A stretch of DNA of 28,033 nucleotides, from positions 1 through 28,033 of the forward strand of contig JAAYKC010000144.1 of NCBI GenBank assembly GCA_012522645.1, read 5' to 3'. The translations under genes and the position numbers were made by a program. Positions 1 to 7,102 of this stretch are shown here, one piece after another; position 1 is the first letter of the stretch, and every line of letters begins with the position of its first letter. Origin of the DNA: Thermoplasmatales archaeon (GTDB lineage Archaea > Thermoplasmatota > Thermoplasmata > Methanomassiliicoccales > Methanomethylophilaceae). The notes below the pieces were generated by a model, which was not told the DNA's origin, made no database searches, and saw only the letters and a list, made by a program, of their open reading frames with translations.

Positions 1-158
1 AAATTTATGAGACCGTATGGGGAGAAGAGTATGTGTGTAATCAACACGCTGTGGAAAATATTATATACAATTTGCGGCGCAAGATGGCTATAAATTCTAC
101 AAGTATAAACTACATTCAAACATTAGTTGGTTATGGCTACAAATTTTTAGCACCTTAG
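1..158 (+). CDS. Response regulator, OmpR/PhoB type, C-terminal end (partial)
   Basis: This is the last 51 codons of a gene entering from the left edge, read from base 3 and ending at TAG 156-158. The peptide contains the pattern VWGEEY, then HAVENIIYNLRRKM, then VGYGYKFLAP. That is the recognition helix and C-terminal beta hairpin of the winged-helix DNA-binding domain of OmpR/PhoB-type response regulators (family knowledge). The receiver domain lies outside the window. A gene of this type normally works with a sensor kinase to control nearby promoters. Its position upstream of an XRE regulator on the same strand suggests the two form a regulatory block next to, or at the edge of, the conjugative element. 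Whether it belongs to the element or to the host cannot be decided here. Confidence 0.85.
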   Translation, partial: IYETVWGEEYVCNQHAVENIIYNLRRKMAINSTSINYIQTLVGYGYKFLAP

Positions 159-220
159 TAAAAATATCAAGAGGGTTCATTTTAATAATAAACAGGCAAC
201 TGTTCGGAGGTGAAGTGCCG

Positions 221-544
221 ATGGGTGAATCACCTATAACTTTAGGAAAATTAATTAAGAGCGCACGGTTAGAGGCAGGATTAACGCAGGACAACCTTGC
301 CACACGGGTTGGGGTTACATCACGGTATATCATGGCTATTGAAAACGAAAATAAATACCCAAGCATCCAAGTGTTGTCTAAGATCATATGCACATTGAAA
401 ATATCAGCAGATACAATCTTTTATCCTGAAATGCAGCATAAAACCAGGGAAAAAGAACAACTCATCCACCTGATTCATATGTGCGATGAAAGGGAGATTA
501 AAGTGGCTATCGTAATCATCAAAGCATTATTGGATGCTAAATAA
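221..544 (+). CDS. XRE-family helix-turn-helix transcriptional regulator
   Basis: A 107-residue protein. Residues about 6-60 match the five-helix XRE/Cro fold: LGKLIKSARLEAGLTQ, then LATRVGVTSRYIMAIENEN, then PSIQVLSKI. The C-terminal 45 residues are helical and may dimerise. I chose ATG 221 over the in-frame GTG at 215 because the GGAGGTG at 206-212 lies 8 bases before the ATG but only 2 before the GTG. It sits 62 bases after the response regulator on the same strand and may be cotranscribed with it. Such regulators usually repress element genes by binding palindromes. A 10-base inverted repeat just downstream (557-593) is a candidate site. The exact target is inference. Confidence 0.9.
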   Translation: MGESPITLGKLIKSARLEAGLTQDNLATRVGVTSRYIMAIENENKYPSIQVLSKIICTLKISADTIFYPEMQHKTREKEQLIHLIHMCDEREIKVAIVIIKALLDAK

Positions 545-545
545 T

Positions 546-579
546 TTGACACATCTTCTATCTTTAGGTAGCTTATAAT
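546..579 (+). promoter_or_regulatory. Weak candidate promoter inside a palindrome
   Basis: TTGACA at 546-551 and TATAAT at 574-579 are both perfect hexamers, but the spacer is 22 bases, far from the usual 17. The TATAAT lies in the loop between the arms of the inverted repeat at 557-593, so it could work only weakly or with an activator. It would start a short transcript ending at the hairpin of 657-718. Confidence 0.3.
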
Positions 580-593
580 CCCATAAAGATAGA
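557..593. repeat. 10-base inverted repeat, operator candidate
   Basis: TCTATCTTTA (557-566) and TAAAGATAGA (584-593) are perfect inverted copies separated by 17 bases. It lies 12 bases after the XRE gene and overlaps a TATAAT. It could be the operator of the XRE repressor or of the response regulator, or a weak AT-rich terminator, since the following bases are T-rich. An operator is my preferred reading but is not proved. Confidence 0.5.
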
Positions 594-656
594 TTGTTCT
601 TTCTCTGTGTTTAAAGAAATCCTTAGAGTGAAAAGTTCACTGCATAGGCCATGATG

Positions 657-718
657 ACACATACCTCATGCCATCAAGAGAGCACACTGCTCCCTTGGCG
701 GCAGGGTATGTGTTTTTT
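657..718 (+). terminator. Intrinsic terminator between convergent genes
   Basis: ACACATACC (657-665) pairs with GGTATGTGT (705-713), and inner bases near GCCATCAAG and CTTGGCGGC also pair, giving a long interrupted stem. It is followed on the plus strand by a run of T at 713-718. It would end plus-strand transcription from the regulator genes, and it overlaps the stop codon of the convergent HTH gene. On the minus strand the hairpin has no U run after it. Confidence 0.7.
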
Positions 719-972
719 CATTTCACCGTAAACAGCAGGCTGCTCTTGCCGCCGTTTTCCCGCCAACGCTGTTCCTTTTGTAGATGGCCGGTCTTTTCAA
801 GATCAGCGATGGCTCGCTGAACGGTGCGGCGAGACAGCTTTAAGTCCTTGGCGATAGTGCCGATGGAAGGATAACAGGTTCCATCCTTATTTGTCCGGTC
901 TTTCAAATAGCGATAGACCGCAACAGCACGATGCGGGACATCCTGTGCATAGAGTGAGGAAAGATAGTTCAA
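718..972 (-). CDS. Small helix-turn-helix protein
   Basis: An 84-residue protein with a winged-helix type HTH: residues 10-30 (VPHRAVAVYRYLKDRTN) and 36-62 (PSIGTIAKDL then RRTVQRAIADLEK) resemble the replication-initiator/GntR-like HTH often seen beside TraG/VirD4 genes in clostridial elements. The start is TTG at 972: AAGGAGGT (988-981) lies 8 bases before it, whereas the out-of-frame ATG at 977 is only 3 bases from that site and its frame closes early. The ribosome binding site overlaps the virD4 stop codon, so the gene is the last of the DNA-processing operon. It is probably a regulator of the transfer genes. Its DNA target is unknown. Confidence 0.85.
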   Translation of the reverse strand: MNYLSSLYAQDVPHRAVAVYRYLKDRTNKDGTCYPSIGTIAKDLKLSRRTVQRAIADLEKTGHLQKEQRWRENGGKSSLLFTVK

Positions 973-986
973 CCATGAACACCTCC

Positions 987-2795
987 TTAATCGGTGCGCA
1001 GAGGCATGGCAGGAGGCTCCGTCTCCGACTCATGCTCCTGCACCGGCGTATACAGCGTACCACCGCTGCGGTCACCACCGGGTGGTTCGGGAAATTCCGC
1101 AAAGTCATCCTCATCATAGGCACAGCGACGGTTCATGATTTCCTGTTCCAGCTCGAAGCGGTCGGCGTAGGCAACCTTTCGGGCTGCACGTTCCTCAACC
1201 TCAAAGGGTTTCTCAAAGCGGATGCCCCATTTGAGGAACAGCGGCAGCTTGGTGCGCATAGGGTAGCAGCCGGTCTTGGCCAGAATAAAATTACCCTTGG
1301 AAAGTGTTTTAAGCTCATCCGGTGTCATCAGCGGTCTTTGGATCATCTGCAGGCTTTGGCTGGGATCATTTTTTCCTCTGCTGATAGACCCGGACATGAC
1401 GGTCTTGTTGCCCAGCGCCCTTGAGAGGATATCTGCACTCTCAGAGTTTGGGGCAAAGCCGCCGAACAGAATGTCTTGGCAGTTATCGATGATGATGGCA
1501 CTGCCCTCTTTGCCGTAGTTTTTCTCAAGCTGTGCAAAGGATTGAATGATCGGTACCATAGAAATCCGGCGAGAACGTCCGGCTGAGAACATCATTTCCA
1601 TCGATTGAATTTTTGGAATGGTTCCGATCTCATCAGCGAAGATCATCACCCGGTTGGGGAGCTTGCCGCCGTATTCATCAGCCACCGTCAGCATCTCCCG
1701 ATAGAGCTGCTGCAGGAACAGAGACACCATAAAATATTTCGTGTTATCTTCCTCCGGCAGAATAATGAAAATGGCGCACTTCTCCTTACAGAAGGTTTCG
1801 GTGTCCAGCGAGCTGTCAAAACAGAGAATTTGCTCCATTTCCGAATCCAAAAACGCATTGAGGCGGGACATGGCGGTGGACAGCACCGAGGCCATTGCTT
1901 GGTCGGCGGTGTTGAGGGCTGCACCGGCAAACCATTTTGCCTTATGGTCGGAGGGCAGTTTGTCCATCAGCAGCTGGAACTGGCTTTTGTTCTTCACCGG
2001 TGAGGGAGCGAGCAAATCCTGTATCATCTTAAACACCGATATGATATGCCGCTTCTCCGGAGGGCAGTATTCCGCAATCAGCAGGATGACGGATGTTAGC
2101 AATCCCTCGGCGGCATCGTAGAAGAAGGCGTTTTGACCGTAGCTGCTGGCATCCTCACCGTTGCTGGTGATGATGGTCTTTGCGGTGATTTTGGCATACC
2201 TCTCAGCTTTCGCTTTCAGAGCGAGGTTATCGGGATTCTTCATGTAGGCATCCATATAGCGGTTGACCAGCTGCAGATTGTTGTCGCCGTCCGAGCGTGT
2301 GGGATTGCGCAGATCCAATACGGAAATTTTGAAGCCATAGTAATCTTTGGCGATACCTGCGTAGTTGCGGAACAGATCGCCCTTGGTGTCGGTGCAGAGG
2401 AAACTCATACCGGAAGCACAGGCATATTCGATATTGGGGTATAAAAAGTTGGCGGTTTTGCCGACACCGGCAGCACCGATCATGAGGCAGTGAATGTCGC
2501 CGTCATCAATGAGGGCGATAGTGGCGCCTGCCTTTTGCTTGCAGCCTACCACAAGCCCCTGCAAAGCGGGCAGATTTTGCCCACGCCGCCATTTCTCCGG
2601 TTCATAGGGTACATGTGTGTATGTCTTTTTAATCTCGCCCTCGGTGGCGAAACGGGCGGTACCGTGCTGACCGTCACCCACCGTCTTGGACTTGATGCCA
2701 CTGAGGGTGTAATAGTGTGCTAAAAGAGAAAGGCCGCCGATGACGGAGAACATCACGGCGACCACTGCTATTAGGATAGTTACTTGTGAGGGCAT
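987..2795 (-). CDS. virD4: VirD4/TraG-type coupling protein (T4CP)
   Basis: A 602-residue ATPase that joins the relaxase-DNA complex to the type IV secretion channel at the membrane. Residues 6-28 form one membrane helix. Walker A is GAAGVGKT at 107-114, followed by the family pattern TDTKGDL. Walker B is MIFADEIGTIP in the second half, followed by the family motif SAGRSRR. Length is normal for TraG/VirD4 of Firmicutes. ATG 2795 was chosen over an upstream TTG frame extension because AAGGAG lies 7 bases before it and the membrane helix follows directly. It starts 26 bases after the Toprim gene and ends just before the HTH gene, so the three are one operon with the relaxase. Function is firm from the family. 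The element's substrate is inferred. Confidence 0.97.
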   Translation of the reverse strand: MPSQVTILIAVVAVMFSVIGGLSLLAHYYTLSGIKSKTVGDGQHGTARFATEGEIKKTYTHVPYEPEKWRRGQNLPALQGLVVGCKQKAGATIALIDDGDIHCLMIGAAGVGKTANFLYPNIEYACASGMSFLCTDTKGDLFRNYAGIAKDYYGFKISVLDLRNPTRSDGDNNLQLVNRYMDAYMKNPDNLALKAKAERYAKITAKTIITSNGEDASSYGQNAFFYDAAEGLLTSVILLIAEYCPPEKRHIISVFKMIQDLLAPSPVKNKSQFQLLMDKLPSDHKAKWFAGAALNTADQAMASVLSTAMSRLNAFLDSEMEQILCFDSSLDTETFCKEKCAIFIILPEEDNTKYFMVSLFLQQLYREMLTVADEYGGKLPNRVMIFADEIGTIPKIQSMEMMFSAGRSRRISMVPIIQSFAQLEKNYGKEGSAIIIDNCQDILFGGFAPNSESADILSRALGNKTVMSGSISRGKNDPSQSLQMIQRPLMTPDELKTLSKGNFILAKTGCYPMRTKLPLFLKWGIRFEKPFEVEERAARKVAYADRFELEQEIMNRRCAYDEDDFAEFPEPPGGDRSGGTLYTPVQEHESETEPPAMPLRTD

Positions 2796-2821
2796 AGGGG
2801 TTCTCCTTTCCGGCAGACGGC

Positions 2822-4225
2822 TCATGACAAACACAGGCCGCACTGCTCTTGTTTTTTCTCTGCCGCTTGCTGAATGGAAAGCTCCGCAAGGACAGCGCCC
2901 TTTAAGCATTCGGATGCCAGCTGTTCATAGTGCTCCGCACGGCTTTGTTTTTCATACTGTGTTTCTATTTGGGAGCATGAAAAAAGCGGCACCAGAGTAT
3001 TTCTGATGTCGCTCAATTTGTTTTCCAGCCTGCCACGATTTTGGTAAGGTTTAAATCCATAGTTCAAGCGGCTGTTCACAGTAGATAAATCCCGGCTGTG
3101 ACCGATGCTTTTGTATTCCTTAGAAGCGGCCAGCACAGAAAGACTGGCCAGCTCTATCAGTGAATCTTTTATATGCTGAGGATTATCTTTGCAGTTTTGC
3201 AGGATATTTCGGAACACAATAGCGGAGCAGTCAGCACTTGGATGCTCTCGTGCATACCGATTGATTTCTTTACATATCTCGTCCCGGAGTAACAGTTGAG
3301 GATGTTCTTCAGCAGGAATAGGAGTAAATCCACTTTTTGCCTTTAAATCCTCATTCCAGTCCTTATATTTGGATTGTGCCTGACCTACTGCAGGCTGACC
3401 CTGCTCTATCAAAGTGTCGTAGATGCGCTCGGCAGCTTCGATGCCTGCGGTATCATGGTCGAGGCACAGCACCACATGGTCGAGCTGCGGATATAACTCC
3501 AGCAGTTTGAGGATGGGCTTTTCCGACACACCGTTCAGCGCCACATAGCTGGCGCTTTTCCAGTTGTGCGGATGCAAGCTGATGTATGAAAGCATATCTA
3601 TGGGAGCCTCGAATACCAACAGCCGGTGTGGATAGGGATTTTTCGAGAGGTAGTGGAAGCTATAAGCCGGATCACTGCCCTCTACATTGATGCGAAAGCT
3701 GCTGCCGGTGGCGGTGCTTTTTTTATGAGCATGGCGAGCCACACCATTTTCATCCACGCCGACAAACACAGCATTGTGATACTCACCGTCCTCAAACAGC
3801 AGCTTTTCTCTGGCAAACTCAGACAGCACCTCCCGGCTGATACAGCGCTGCTTGATGAGATAGGCAAATACCCGGCGCATATCGGTGTGCACTGGCGGAA
3901 GGGCAAAGGGTTTTCGCTGCTCCTGTTCTCTGTTCCCGCTGTGCTGTCGGTATTCCACTCCTTGCTCGCCGCCCAGCAGAAGGCTGACCGCCTCCGGAAA
4001 GGGCAGATTGTAGAGCCGTTTCACAAGGTCAATGGCATAGCTGCCCTGTTCAGCGGAATGATCGTACCAGCGATTACCACGAACAGTAATGCTGTGGTCA
4101 CTGACCAGCCGCTTATCTCTGCCGGAGGGCAGGAGCTTTTCACCCTGCCGCTGGAGGAAGTCCACCAAATCCACTGAGTTCGCTCGCTCCTTTTGCTCGT
4201 CTGTAAAATAGATATAGCCTGACAA
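2822..4225 (-). CDS. Toprim domain (DUF3991-type) primase-like protein
   Basis: A 467-residue protein. Residues about 5-90 form the N-terminal region common to DUF3991/Toprim proteins. Residues about 203-290 are a Toprim domain: VFEAPIDMLS carries the conserved glutamate (E206), and CLDHDTAG carries the D256-x-D258 pair that binds metal. No CHC2 zinc finger is visible, so it is primase-like rather than a full DnaG. Proteins of this kind are common beside relaxase genes of clostridial elements and may act in strand replacement (inference). Two starts are possible. ATG 4243 overlaps the relaxase stop as ATGA. TTG 4225 lies 7 bases after a GGAGGT (4237-4232) and fits the family N-terminus better, so I prefer TTG. 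Confidence 0.88.
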   Translation of the reverse strand: MSGYIYFTDEQKERANSVDLVDFLQRQGEKLLPSGRDKRLVSDHSITVRGNRWYDHSAEQGSYAIDLVKRLYNLPFPEAVSLLLGGEQGVEYRQHSGNREQEQRKPFALPPVHTDMRRVFAYLIKQRCISREVLSEFAREKLLFEDGEYHNAVFVGVDENGVARHAHKKSTATGSSFRINVEGSDPAYSFHYLSKNPYPHRLLVFEAPIDMLSYISLHPHNWKSASYVALNGVSEKPILKLLELYPQLDHVVLCLDHDTAGIEAAERIYDTLIEQGQPAVGQAQSKYKDWNEDLKAKSGFTPIPAEEHPQLLLRDEICKEINRYAREHPSADCSAIVFRNILQNCKDNPQHIKDSLIELASLSVLAASKEYKSIGHSRDLSTVNSRLNYGFKPYQNRGRLENKLSDIRNTLVPLFSCSQIETQYEKQSRAEHYEQLASECLKGAVLAELSIQQAAEKKQEQCGLCLS

Positions 4226-4239
4226 AATAAAACCTCCCA

Positions 4240-7032
4240 TCATAAATGAATTTGCGGTGCATGGTCATCACGCTTGTGACCCTGCGCCTGTTTTTTCTCC
4301 TGCAGCTGACCTCTGCGCTTGCGGTCGATGTGATCGACACCGGCGCTTCTGCGATAGTCCTCATGAAACAGGTTCTCCAACTGGCGAAACAGTCTGGTGG
4401 CTGCCAACAGCACCGATGGATTGCTCTGGGCATTGATATTGTCGATGAGAAACTGCGCATAAGCATTGCCCTGCGCTGCAGATAGTCCCAGCCAGTACAA
4501 ACTCTTTTCCTTATCACGAGGAACATCGCCATCATAGAAATACAACTTGCCCAGGGCATACTGCGAAAACTGGTTTCCCATTTCGGCGGAGGCGGTCAGC
4601 CAGCGGATCGCAGCCTTCGCATCCTTTGGCACATCCTCGCCCCCCAGATAGAGCTTGCCGAGTTGGTAAGCCGCAAACTCATTTTGTTGCTCTGCCGATA
4701 AGGTGAACAGCCGAATTGCCTCACTGACGTCCTTGGGCATATCCTCACCGGCAAGATGCAGCTTTGCCAGAGCATACTGCGCATAGGCATTGCCGAGATC
4801 AGAGGAGAGCGTGAACCACTTGACCGCTTCCGGAACATTCTTAGGGGTATCTGTACCGGCGAGATACAGCCTGCCAAGCTGATAGGCGGCGTACTCATTT
4901 TTTTGTTCTGCGGCGGCTGTGAACATGGCCACTGCCTTTTGAATATCTTTTTCCACATGAGCGCCATCCCGGTACAGCTTGCCAAGGGCATATTGCGCTC
5001 CGGCGTTTCCGGCTTCCGCTGCCTTGCTCATCCAAACTATCGCCTGTGCCGGATCACCGATGCCGGTTTCCAGACACACCTTACCCAGCAGATACTGTGC
5101 ATTGACATTTCCAAGCTGCGCCGATTTCTCCAGATAGGAAACCGCCGCCTGCACATCCTTGTCCGTACCGGTTCCGGTGTAGAGCATTTGACCGAGGCGG
5201 TATTGCAGCCTATCATCATGGCTTTCCTGTTCCAGACGATAAAACCCGGTAAAGGCAGACTTGAAATGCTGGGAGGAAAGTTCAGGGCGCACTGTGGTAC
5301 CAACGCCATCCCGATACATCTTCGCCAATTCATAATCCGCATAAGGGTTGCCCTGTGCGGCAGACAGACTGTAGAGCTGCAGCGCTTTTACATAATCCTG
5401 CGGAACACCCTGACCACGGTAATACAAAGAGCCGAGAGAATATTGGGCATACTTGTGGTTCTTATCCACCGCTTCCTGAAACCATGAGGCTGCCTGCTCA
5501 TAGTCCTGCACAGTGCCAAGACCGGAGGCGTGCATTTTTCCGATGCGATATTCCAGATAGGTCTTGGGCTTTTCTTCCTCTGCGGATAAAAAAGCAGTCA
5601 GAGTTTTTTCGTACCAAGCATGAGATGACTGTAAATCAATATCACGCCCCAAGCCATCCGCAAACATTCTGCCGAGATCATGCATGGCAAGGGCATTGCC
5701 GGATTCCGCTTCCAAAAGGAACAGCTGGTATGCCTCACTAAAATCCTGCGGAACATCCCCACTGCCATAGAGATATTGCCTCGCCAGTTTGTATTGCTCG
5801 CTCCACTCAGCATGAAAGGCCGCATCGGGAGGCTCCATAAAAGCATCATCCACATGAACATCGGCAGGCTCCGGCAGCTCCGGTTCCGGCATTGCCTCAT
5901 CCTCAAATGAAACATGGTGACCACCCAGCTTCAACGCTTCGGCAATCACCATGTTTTTAATGCTCTTAAATTGTTTCTGCTGGGATAGAGGCGGCAGGGG
6001 CGGCAGCTTATTTGAATAAGTCTTTAGGATTTCATTCTGCCAGTCGTTCCATGCCCGGTACAGCTTGTCGATTCGTTCCTCCTTGGCAAGCTCATCCACA
6101 ATGCGGTCGATAATGGCTTTTACATCTGCTTTGAGATAACCATACACCTTTTTGCCCCCCGTGTTTTGAAGCCGTCTTGATAACAACAGCAGATCCGCTT
6201 CTATGGCTTTGTTTTCACCGACATGATTTTGCATCTGTGAAAGCAGTTCGGTCATTACATCGGCAGCACCTTGCTTGAGATCGCTTCTGGCGGCATTCTG
6301 GTGCTCATAAATGTGAGCGAAGTCTTGACGGAAGATATCATGCGCCATCTCTGAGCGCATGGCTTCGATAGCTGGCTGGGTGAGAAAGCCGTCATTGTCC
6401 TTGGCGGAGTAGACCATGAGATGCACATGGGGATGGTGGCTTTCATTGTGAAAGGCGGCATACCAGCGGAGATTCTCGCTGTCGATCTTCATGTGCTTGG
6501 CAAGCATGGCTTTTTTACTGCGGAGCAAATCCTGCCACTGTTTTCCGCTGTCATACCCAAGCCTTGCGGCATCCTCCCGGCGCAGACTGATAACATGAGT
6601 CCAGACAGCACCTTTGTTACCACACACATCCTCCTGCACTTGTGCCAGCACCACCGGAACGCCTGCATCGGTGAAGAGGCCATGCTCGCCGATGCGCTCC
6701 ACACGAGGGCGGCCTGCGATGTAATCCACATAGTTTTCCCGTTTGCCGATGAGGCCCCGGTTCTGCTCCAGTGCCAGAGAAATAAACTCAGTAGCGTTGC
6801 CGATGGTAGGGTTCTCGCAGTAGTCGGCATACTCCAGCATTTCCTTGGCAGAGGGAATATCCCGGATGAGCTGATTGATGAGCTGTTGCTGTTTTACCGT
6901 AGCCGGAAGCAGCAGCTTGCTCTCATCAATCTTTTCTACGCCATCACGGGTTCCGATGTACTTCACATAGTTTTCAAGCTGGGCTGGCGGAGCATCCCGC
7001 ATATATTGCGAGGTGAAGATGATCTTTGGCAT
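4240..7032 (-). CDS. MobL/MobP3-like relaxase fused to Sel1 repeats
   Basis: A 930-residue protein. The N-terminal 300 residues look like a MobP-class relaxase: WTHVISL (H146) and HNESHHPHVHLMVYS (H195-S209) carry the histidine cluster that binds metal in HUH-type nicking enzymes. Before it, a block beginning NYVKYIGTR (21-29) is repeated as NYVDYIAGR (100-108). Either may hold the active tyrosine. Residues about 415-880 are some 12 Sel1/TPR repeats of about 36 residues, with the pattern A-x-YxLGKLYxxG. The tail is basic. The role is to nick oriT and stay bound to the 5' end. The repeats probably dock partner proteins. ATG 7032 follows AAGGAGG by 5 bases. It is separated from the cargo gene upstream by a terminator-like hairpin. 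Confidence 0.93.
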   Translation of the reverse strand: MPKIIFTSQYMRDAPPAQLENYVKYIGTRDGVEKIDESKLLLPATVKQQQLINQLIRDIPSAKEMLEYADYCENPTIGNATEFISLALEQNRGLIGKRENYVDYIAGRPRVERIGEHGLFTDAGVPVVLAQVQEDVCGNKGAVWTHVISLRREDAARLGYDSGKQWQDLLRSKKAMLAKHMKIDSENLRWYAAFHNESHHPHVHLMVYSAKDNDGFLTQPAIEAMRSEMAHDIFRQDFAHIYEHQNAARSDLKQGAADVMTELLSQMQNHVGENKAIEADLLLLSRRLQNTGGKKVYGYLKADVKAIIDRIVDELAKEERIDKLYRAWNDWQNEILKTYSNKLPPLPPLSQQKQFKSIKNMVIAEALKLGGHHVSFEDEAMPEPELPEPADVHVDDAFMEPPDAAFHAEWSEQYKLARQYLYGSGDVPQDFSEAYQLFLLEAESGNALAMHDLGRMFADGLGRDIDLQSSHAWYEKTLTAFLSAEEEKPKTYLEYRIGKMHASGLGTVQDYEQAASWFQEAVDKNHKYAQYSLGSLYYRGQGVPQDYVKALQLYSLSAAQGNPYADYELAKMYRDGVGTTVRPELSSQHFKSAFTGFYRLEQESHDDRLQYRLGQMLYTGTGTDKDVQAAVSYLEKSAQLGNVNAQYLLGKVCLETGIGDPAQAIVWMSKAAEAGNAGAQYALGKLYRDGAHVEKDIQKAVAMFTAAAEQKNEYAAYQLGRLYLAGTDTPKNVPEAVKWFTLSSDLGNAYAQYALAKLHLAGEDMPKDVSEAIRLFTLSAEQQNEFAAYQLGKLYLGGEDVPKDAKAAIRWLTASAEMGNQFSQYALGKLYFYDGDVPRDKEKSLYWLGLSAAQGNAYAQFLIDNINAQSNPSVLLAATRLFRQLENLFHEDYRRSAGVDHIDRKRRGQLQEKKQAQGHKRDDHAPQIHL

Positions 7033-7060
7033 GGCGGCCTCCTTTCTGTGTTTTGGGCAA

Positions 7061-7089
7061 AAGAAAAGAGCGACCACGGTTGTGATCGC
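7061..7089 (-). terminator. Intrinsic terminator after the cargo gene
   Basis: On the minus strand GCGATCAC (7089-7082) pairs with GTGGTCGC (7077-7070) around a four-base loop, with one G-U pair, followed by TCTTTTCTT. It lies between the cargo stop codon (7103) and the relaxase start (7032). No promoter is visible between it and the relaxase, so relaxase transcription probably needs read-through. Confidence 0.7.
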
Positions 7090-7102
7090 CCTAAAAATAA
7101 TT

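Noticed and set aside
97..393. 98-codon minus-strand frame opposite the XRE gene
   Set aside because: It is a shadow of the XRE regulator and response regulator end, without a ribosome binding site.
891..1424. 177-codon plus-strand reading frame opposite virD4
   Set aside because: It is the complement of a well-supported ATPase gene and shows no protein-family pattern.
4756..5487. Long plus-strand frames opposite the Sel1 repeats
   Set aside because: The repeated, biased codons of the Sel1 part produce open complementary frames. No start signals or domains are seen.
4303..5930. Apparent DNA tandem repeats
   Set aside because: The periodicity of about 108 bases is explained by the Sel1 protein repeats. 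The bases have diverged, so it is not a satellite or CRISPR array.
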